Source: Ursus arctos (lineage: Eukaryota > Chordata > Mammalia > Carnivora > Ursidae). Taken from it: a stretch of 64,000 nt of DNA. Of this stretch, positions 57,986 to 64,000 are shown in pieces; position 1 is the first letter of the stretch, and each line of letters begins with the position of its first letter. The notes under the pieces are model-generated. The model was not told the DNA's origin, searched no databases, and saw only the letters and a program-made list of their open reading frames with translations. Where the stretch lies: positions 38,142,475-38,206,474 of the forward strand of contig NW_026622808.1 of the NCBI RefSeq assembly GCF_023065955.2, given 5' to 3'. The position numbers were made by a program, and so were the translations under genes.

Positions 57986-60964
57986 AAGGCTGCAGTGAGG
58001 CTTGCCCAGGGCGAGGGGGAAGAGAATCCACTCTTCCTGGGAACCTGGGACTGCAAAGGTAGGCAGTACTCAGGGAACACAGGGCCCCTGATCTATGACG
58101 GGGCATTTATTTTCTTCTAAGTGGTTGCTCTTCTAATTATTATTATTCTTTTGGATCATGTTCCTATTCTGAGATCATAATCCATTACTTTGATTTTAAA
58201 ATAACAATTACAAGGCTCCAATCAAATACATTGTCATCACTTAGCTCAAACAGAATAACACTTTGGCTAATCATCATGTTAAGTAAAGCCCTGGTGCTTG
58301 GAATAAAAGTTCTTAATGAATCTACAGGATGTCAAAGTGCAAAATCGTAAAGTGGTCAAGTGAGTAAAAGTCTAAGGACAAAGGATGGGTTAAAAGAGTG
58401 GGGGAAGGAGTTCTAGGCTTAATATGGACTATTTCGGCAGCAGCGTTTAGCAAAACATTCCACAGATTTAGGCAACCATGTCCATGGCAGCTGGTATAAA
58501 TCTAATCTCACACGTGAAGAGGCAGAGGGGCAGTACAGAGGGCTTGGGAGCACTGATTCCAAAATAGGAGGGTCGCAGAGCAGAATCTTTCGGGATCCTT
58601 CCGGACTCTCCCCACCCCCCCAATCCCCAGGCAATGGTAAGTCAGCCTCTGTTACTGAGCCCTGACTTCAAAAGCAAGCAAGAGAGAATCACTGTTCTTG
58701 TGGAAATGTGCACGAGATGAGAACTAAATGATACACAACAAACACGTTGAATTAAAACAATTACTAATCAAGTGGAAGCCATGCTCAAGAAGAAAGTTTT
58801 ATTTCTAGTCCTCATAAAATTAAATATTCCCCTACTCCCTCACACTCCAAGAAAATGAACTTCAAGAGAACTTATTAAGCTGAATGATCTTCTATCAGAA
58901 ATCCTGCAGATGAAAATATTCTGAACACTTTGGTCCTTATGAAAACTTACAGTACTGGCTGAAACAGTGATTTAACTATTCCTGGTGACATTTATTAAGA
59001 GGATGGTGGTGAGACAGAACAGCCATCTACTTGGGCAACGTTTGGATGGGATAATTATTATCCGACATTTCCTTGTTTTTACCCAATACACTAACTTACA
59101 CATCTGAAAATACCAACTCAAGTCTACGTGCTAATCTTCTTTTAGAAAATTATCTTTTGGTTACTACAAAGATGTTGAGAACAACCTCTTGCTTCCTAAT
59201 TGAACAAGGATATAGTATTTCCAAAACTCATACTAAACCCAGGGCAAGCACACTTCCCAGCTCAGGAAATAAGGTCCATGCCCAGTAATAGGATGTGATG
59301 GAGAGGTCAGTGTTATTAGTGAGATTATTTAAGTAGAGGACATTTTTATAAAGAAATACTTTTTATAATTTTGAAGCACACACTTAAATAGAACCAACTG
59401 CTAAACATTTTTCCCCAAGTACCACTGAAAAAGAAAACAGATTATAATTGCAAATATCATTTGCATAAAGAATTCCCACAAAGTTCTTGGGGCAGTATGA
59501 ACATACATAGATCTGACTTTCAGGGATGATGCAGTGTTTTTTTCAATCCAAAAATTAAAAAATAAACCTCCAAATCCATGCATCCCTTAAAGCTTCTCTG
59601 AATTACAAATGAGTGGCTAAGAATAATGGAAAACTGAAGTTGAGACATTGTGATGGAGACCTATCTTCCACATTCTCCAACCATAACCTTCAAATGCTGC
59701 CTGATGTAGGACACTAGTGATTGAAAAAGAAAAGCTGGGTTTTGAATGGCACTGCTCAGGATTTGGCCAATTAGGTGGATGCAGAGCAAGGTGATGAAAA
59801 CGATCATCTTGTCTTTGTACACATGAATATCAATAGATAGCTATAAGGTATACACATTCCCTTGCAGGAGTGCTATGGTTTTCAAATATATTTCTAGCAC
59901 CAGAACACTTTCTTCTAGTAAAAGCTTACTTGAAAGCCAAAAAAGGAGAAGGATTGCACTGGCAGAGGTAGGAGAAAGGGAAGGGGTAGGGGAGACGGGG
60001 AGCAAAACCTCACCTCTAGACAGTCACTCCCTCAGGTACCCCTCAGAGAAGCCCTAGGGCTACCTGAAACCCAGGCTGAAACAGCAATTTATGAGGTAGG
60101 AAGAGAGACAGACAGGTAGAGAAGTCATGAAATTTAAAAATATGAGATTCCCTGATGAAGAGAAAGTTTCCCCACAGAAGCTCACTAGATACTTCTTGAA
60201 GGAATGACCATTGTGATTTTTGCTAGTAATAACTTCAGCATCTTCAAGAATAAAATCTGTAAGTGACCTATTACTCCCTGCATCTCCCCCCTCCTCAGAA
60301 GTAAACCCACATGCATAAATAAACTGGGCTAAACTCAGTACAATTCTCAACTGTACTAAACTCAGCAAGGTAGAACCCCTGGGGGCGCAGAATGCAATGC
60401 CCTCTGGCAATACTGCCTCAGAAGAGAATTATAGTTGATACCCACTTCCCAAATTCCCACCCACTAGGCAACTCAGATTCCAAGGCTCTGCCAGTAACTG
60501 ACCTGCTCCACGTTCAGAAATAAAGTTTCCTCGGGGTGAACTTTTTTATCCAGAGAAACATCATTAAAAATATATTCAAGATGCAAATTTTTAAGAAAGC
60601 CATTATGGAGGAGGGGTGGATGGAGGTTAGCTGGAGAGTACAGCTGTAGGGTCAGTTTTCATCATTCAATTTAAATTGACCAGTTTCATAAAGCAAGTCA
60701 TGTCACTTTTCAAAATCCAGCCATCATTAAGGAACTTGGATTAAATTTAAAAAATTGCAATAGGTATCAAGATTAACAACGATGGCTACTATATTAAGAA
60801 TGAATGTCAGAGAGGACAGAATCCTGCTATTCACTAGAAAAGTTCATCAAATTAAAACCAAAATTAGAAAGTGTTCCCTAACTTGCTGGTGAGAAAGTAT
60901 CAGGCTTTGAGGACTCTAAAATTACATAGCTGGGAGGGAGTGTGGAACAGGAAGTACATATGTG
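57986..60964. other. Unique intronic sequence
   Basis: About 3 kb with no gene and no confidently assigned transposon. A purine-rich stretch lies at 59940-60005. Confidence 0.45.
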
Positions 60965-61657
60965 CATGTGTATATTGTATATAAAGGAGAAAATCAAGGC
61001 TTCTCTTTTTTTAAATCTCAGCAGAAAAAGATGTCATTTTTTTACCCTATCTCAAAAACATTAAAAGATTCATAATGTCCATTGTTGGCAAGAAGGCCAG
61101 AATCTAGCACTCTCATATGCGGTCAGAAAGGGTATAACTGACAAAAACTGGTTGCAAAATTATAAACCAATTTGGCAGTATCCACCAAAGTGTCCATACC
61201 TTTTGCCCAAGCAAACCCACTTCTAGGAACGTAGCCTACAAAAATGCTTGCACATATGCATGAATATTTATGTACAAAATTTTCATTATAGCACTGTCAA
61301 ACTGAAAACTTGAAAACTGCCAAACTGTCCAGCAGGAGATTGGCTGAAGAAATCAAGTGCCTTCATACTCTGGAACTCCAAGCTAGCTAAGAAGATTAAG
61401 GCAAAACTAAAGTATGGACATGGAAAACCCTTCAAGACATATCGTTAATCAAAAATGAAAGCAGGTAGCAGAATAATACATATAGTCTGATCTTATTTAT
61501 GTTAAAATATAAAAGCCTATTTGGATGTATATATACACACATCCATTGAAATGGAAACTGATGGAAACCCCACACCAGTCTGTAAACAGTGATTACCACT
61601 GAGGAAGGGAATGGATTAGGGAAGAAGGGGGGATTTCCATGTGTTACTGTATGCATT

Positions 61658-61660
<3 letters not shown>
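60965..61660 (+). repeat. Old L1 3' fragment
   Basis: CAATTTGGCAGTATCCACCA, CACTTCTAGGAACGTAGCC, AATGCTTGCACATATGCATG and GATTACCACTGAGGAAGGG follow the 3' region of an old L1. Diverged. Confidence 0.75.
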
Positions 61661-61703
<43 letters not shown>

Positions 61704-61708
61704 TGTAA
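61661..61708. repeat. (TG)n microsatellite
   Basis: About 20 TG units with one TATG interruption. Confidence 0.96.
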
Positions 61709-61714
61709 ATGAGG

Positions 61715-62450
61715 TATAAATACATACAAGAAAATGCACAGATATTAAGTGTAAAAATTAATGATTTTTGACCAATCAAAATACAGAGCATTGCCATCAC
61801 CCAGCCGCATGACGCTGCCCCCTGACAGGAAGTAATTGGTATCCCAACTTTTATCTGCATGGATTTGTTTTGTCTGTTCTTGAACTTCCTATATATAGAA
61901 TCACACAGTACATGGCCTTCTGTGTCTGACTTCTTTGACTCAGCTAAGGTTTTTGAGACTCACTCATATTGTGCCTAAGTTCCTTCTTATTGCTGAAATC
62001 AGGTGGTATTCCATTATATGAATATACTACAGCTTGATTAGCCACCCCCTTGTTAAATGGATATTTGGACTGCTTCCAGTTTTTTACTGTTAAGAATAAG
62101 GTTGCAATGTAAGACAAAATCAGAGGGAGACAAATCATAAGAGACCCTTAACTATGGGAAACAAACTGAGGGTTGCTGGAGGGGAGGTGGGTGGGGGGAT
62201 GGGGTCACTGGGTGATGGGTATTAAGGAGGGCATGTGATGTAATAAGCACTGGGTGTTATATGCAACTGATGAATTACTGAACTCTACCTCTGAAACTAA
62301 TAATACACTAGATGTTAATCTATTGAACTCAAATGAAATAAAATTAGAAAAAAGAATAAGGTTACAATGAACATTCTTGTATTAATTTTTTGTGGACATA
62401 TGCTTTCATATTTCTTGGTTAAATAACCAGATGTAGGTATACCTGAGAGT
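61715..62450 (-). repeat. Old L1 fragment, split by a young L1
   Basis: Antisense L1 text: ATAGAATCACACAGTACATGG, TATTCCATTATATGAATATAC, TTTGGACTGCTTCCAG before the break, and ACAATGAACATTCTTGTATTA after it. Confidence 0.8.
62110..62352 (+). mobile_element. L1 3' end of a distinct subfamily, with 18-bp target duplication
   Basis: AATCATAAGAGACCCTTAAC, AACTGAGGGTTGCTGGAGG, GATGTAATAAGCACTGGGTG and an A-rich end. AAGAATAAGGTTGCAATG (62092-62109) and a one-mismatch copy (62353-62370) flank it. Confidence 0.95.
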
Positions 62451-62519
62451 GTAAAATGGTATAACCCCCAATGGAAGACCATTCCAGGTTATAAGAACCC
62501 TCCAAGAACCACTGAAGGA

Positions 62520-62745
62520 CAGGAGCTAGTAGCATAAACTCTGGAGCCAGGCTCCCTGGGCTCTCATCAGAAGTCCATCCCTCTCTAGCTATGTGACCAT
62601 GGGCAAGTTTCTTATCCTCTCTGTAACTCAGCTTCTTCATATATAAAATGGAAAGAACTGTATCTAACTCTTAGGGTTACTGTGAAGAGTTGATAGGTTA
62701 GTACAGGTAAAATGCTTAGAACAGATTCCAGCATATTGCCTCTCT
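62520..62745 (+). repeat. MIR SINE
   Basis: AACTCTGGAGCCAGGCTCCC, TATGTGACCATGGGCAAGTTT, TGTAACTCAGCTTCTTCATA and AGGGTTACTGTGAAGAG are MIR in order; well preserved. Confidence 0.92.
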
Positions 62746-64000
62746 GTTTCACTCTTAGATCCCAATATAAATGTGTTCATGTGTTGTGTAATGTTATGAA
62801 TACATATTTCGTGTCTTGCTTCCCACACCAGAATAGCAGGTATTCAAAATGCCTCAACAATGGACTCTGGAATGCATTATCAAACCCTTGTGTCATACAT
62901 TTAGCTTCCAGTATGCTTTCCTTAATAAGATGAGTTGCATTCCTGGAAGGCTATCCTAATGGAAGTGTGCAGGAAGGTCACAACAAGCATGGGTAAGTGA
63001 GCTGGGATCCTAAAGTGACTGCACAAGTAGATGGGCCACATGCACACAATGGAAGCTGACGATGAGTACTGCATGCAGAATTTCCGATAATAAAGGCTTT
63101 TACTTTTAACCACTGAGATGATTCCACTTTTTTAAAGCTTGAAATACCATTCAGTATTCCAGCATAGCTATAAACTTTAGAAAGCTACATAACTATTCTA
63201 AAGATACTTTTATAGCACATACAAATGTGCTAAGTGTCATGAGCATGATATCCCTTCCTGCAAGAGAAAGTATCTGGCCAGCTGTGGCTACTTGAATCCA
63301 GCTCTCCTCCCAGCAAAGAGAAACAAGTAGGGCCAAGGTCTTAGAACTTAGCTCCAACATGACTTAGGACTAAACTCCCCCTACCGCAAACCCTCTTCTA
63401 CAGCCCATATGCCCTCTCCCTGACCTCCACCATTGACTTCCCCACCCAAGCTGGGAAAACCTGGAAGCAGGTCACACAGCAGAAGCTGGTCACAATCAGC
63501 AACAAAAGGGTTTTTCTTGTAGATGTTTCACTCTAGAGAAGTTCTGAAGAGCTGACTTCCTTCAACTGTTCTCCATTATTCTGGCCCTGAAGAACCTCCT
63601 CCCCCAGATATCAATAGAGCATCACCCTAAATATAAGTGGAACCCAATGGCTGAGAGCCTATGCTGAAGAGAATAGACGGTGGGGGTCCTCCTTTGGAAA
63701 ACCCCGGGGAGAAAGCCAGGTGCCCTCTGATAACCCTTGTCCGCCTCCAGATGCATTTGGTAGGACGGGCACACACCCACAGGAAATTCAAAAGGAAACA
63801 GGAAAAGGCTGGCCTGTTTTTCACCCTCCTCAGGACTTGTTGTTCAGTCCAGGGGCACCTATTTAACAAGACACTCTTCCTGGAAAGCAGACCATACACA
63901 GTTATAAGGGTCACAGAACTAACAAGTCTGGCTCACATTTACTATTCATCAAATAAACTTCTTATTGCTTGGCCTCTCATGTAGGTCTAGTGACCCAGAG
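62746..64000. other. Intronic sequence, possible LTR-like end at the window edge
   Basis: No gene accepted. Around 63660-63990 the text (ACCCCGGGGAGAAAGCC, TCAAATAAACTTCTTATTGC) has LTR-like traits, including a polyadenylation-type AATAAA near the end, but the window stops too soon to decide. The 107-codon frame at 63661-63984 lies inside it. Confidence 0.35.

Larger units (their letters stand above)
57449..64000 (-). other. ERC2: ERC2 intron upstream of the exon (partial)
   Basis: The interval right of the exon is the 3' part of the preceding ERC2 intron, entering the exon at the acceptor. I saw no other exon of the gene in it. It contains an ancient repeat directly beside the exon, old L1 remains, one young L1 3' end, a MIR and microsatellites. 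Confidence 0.75.

Noticed and set aside
61432..61860. 142-codon minus-strand open frame
   Set aside because: It reads through a (TG)n microsatellite (a run of TH residues) and old L1 sequence.
1..64000. CRISPR array, operon, bacterial or phage-type system
   Set aside because: The window is vertebrate intronic DNA with SINEs, L1 and a spliced exon; no spaced direct repeats or prokaryotic genes.

Overview
The window is mammalian nuclear DNA from a carnivore, most likely an arctoid (bear, panda or pinniped). The evidence is at least thirteen tRNA-derived carnivore SINEs (SINEC type, with heads like GCGCCTGGGTGGCTCAGT), carnivore-type L1 3' ends, and ancient mammalian MIR, L2, MaLR and hAT fossils, in AT-rich, CpG-poor sequence. 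Two SINEs (119-310 and 26042-26296) carry a diagnostic body (GATCGAGCCCCACATCAGGC and related text) that I associate with bear and seal lineages. The species cannot be fixed from the sequence alone.

Only one piece of protein-coding sequence can be supported: a 136-bp internal exon on the minus strand at 57313-57448. It encodes 45 residues of a charged coiled coil that I recognise as ERC2 (CAST/ELKS2, a presynaptic active-zone scaffold). It has a consensus acceptor and donor, a phase-2 intron before it and a phase-0 intron after it. The window therefore reads as the interior of ERC2, a very large gene: 57449-64000 is part of the upstream intron and 1-57312 is part of the downstream intron. No other exon, promoter, CpG island, RNA gene or CRISPR-like array was found.

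The intronic DNA is a layered record of retrotransposition. The old layer holds MIR, L2, old L1, two MLT1 (ERVL-MaLR) LTRs, a MER5A-like and two other hAT-Charlie elements. Above it lie 13 SINEC copies (11 plus, 2 minus) and five younger carnivore L1 3' ends, all with plus-oriented tails, i.e. antisense to ERC2. Many insertions have clear target-site duplications. The most complex places are 25165-26850 (SINE inside young L1 inside old L1), 53016-53455 (an L1 with a 5' inversion), 55105-56030 (MIR split by an LTR-like element and a SINE) and 4270-4934 (hAT element split by one SINE with a second one directly behind it).

Repeat-poor stretches, notably 1.6-3.8 kb, 10.2-12.3 kb, 43.1-45.1 kb and 49.1-51.7 kb, are where intronic regulatory elements would be looked for first, but the sequence alone does not prove function. 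I found no sign of a novel coding system; the interesting signals are gene identity, splicing geometry and mobile-element history.
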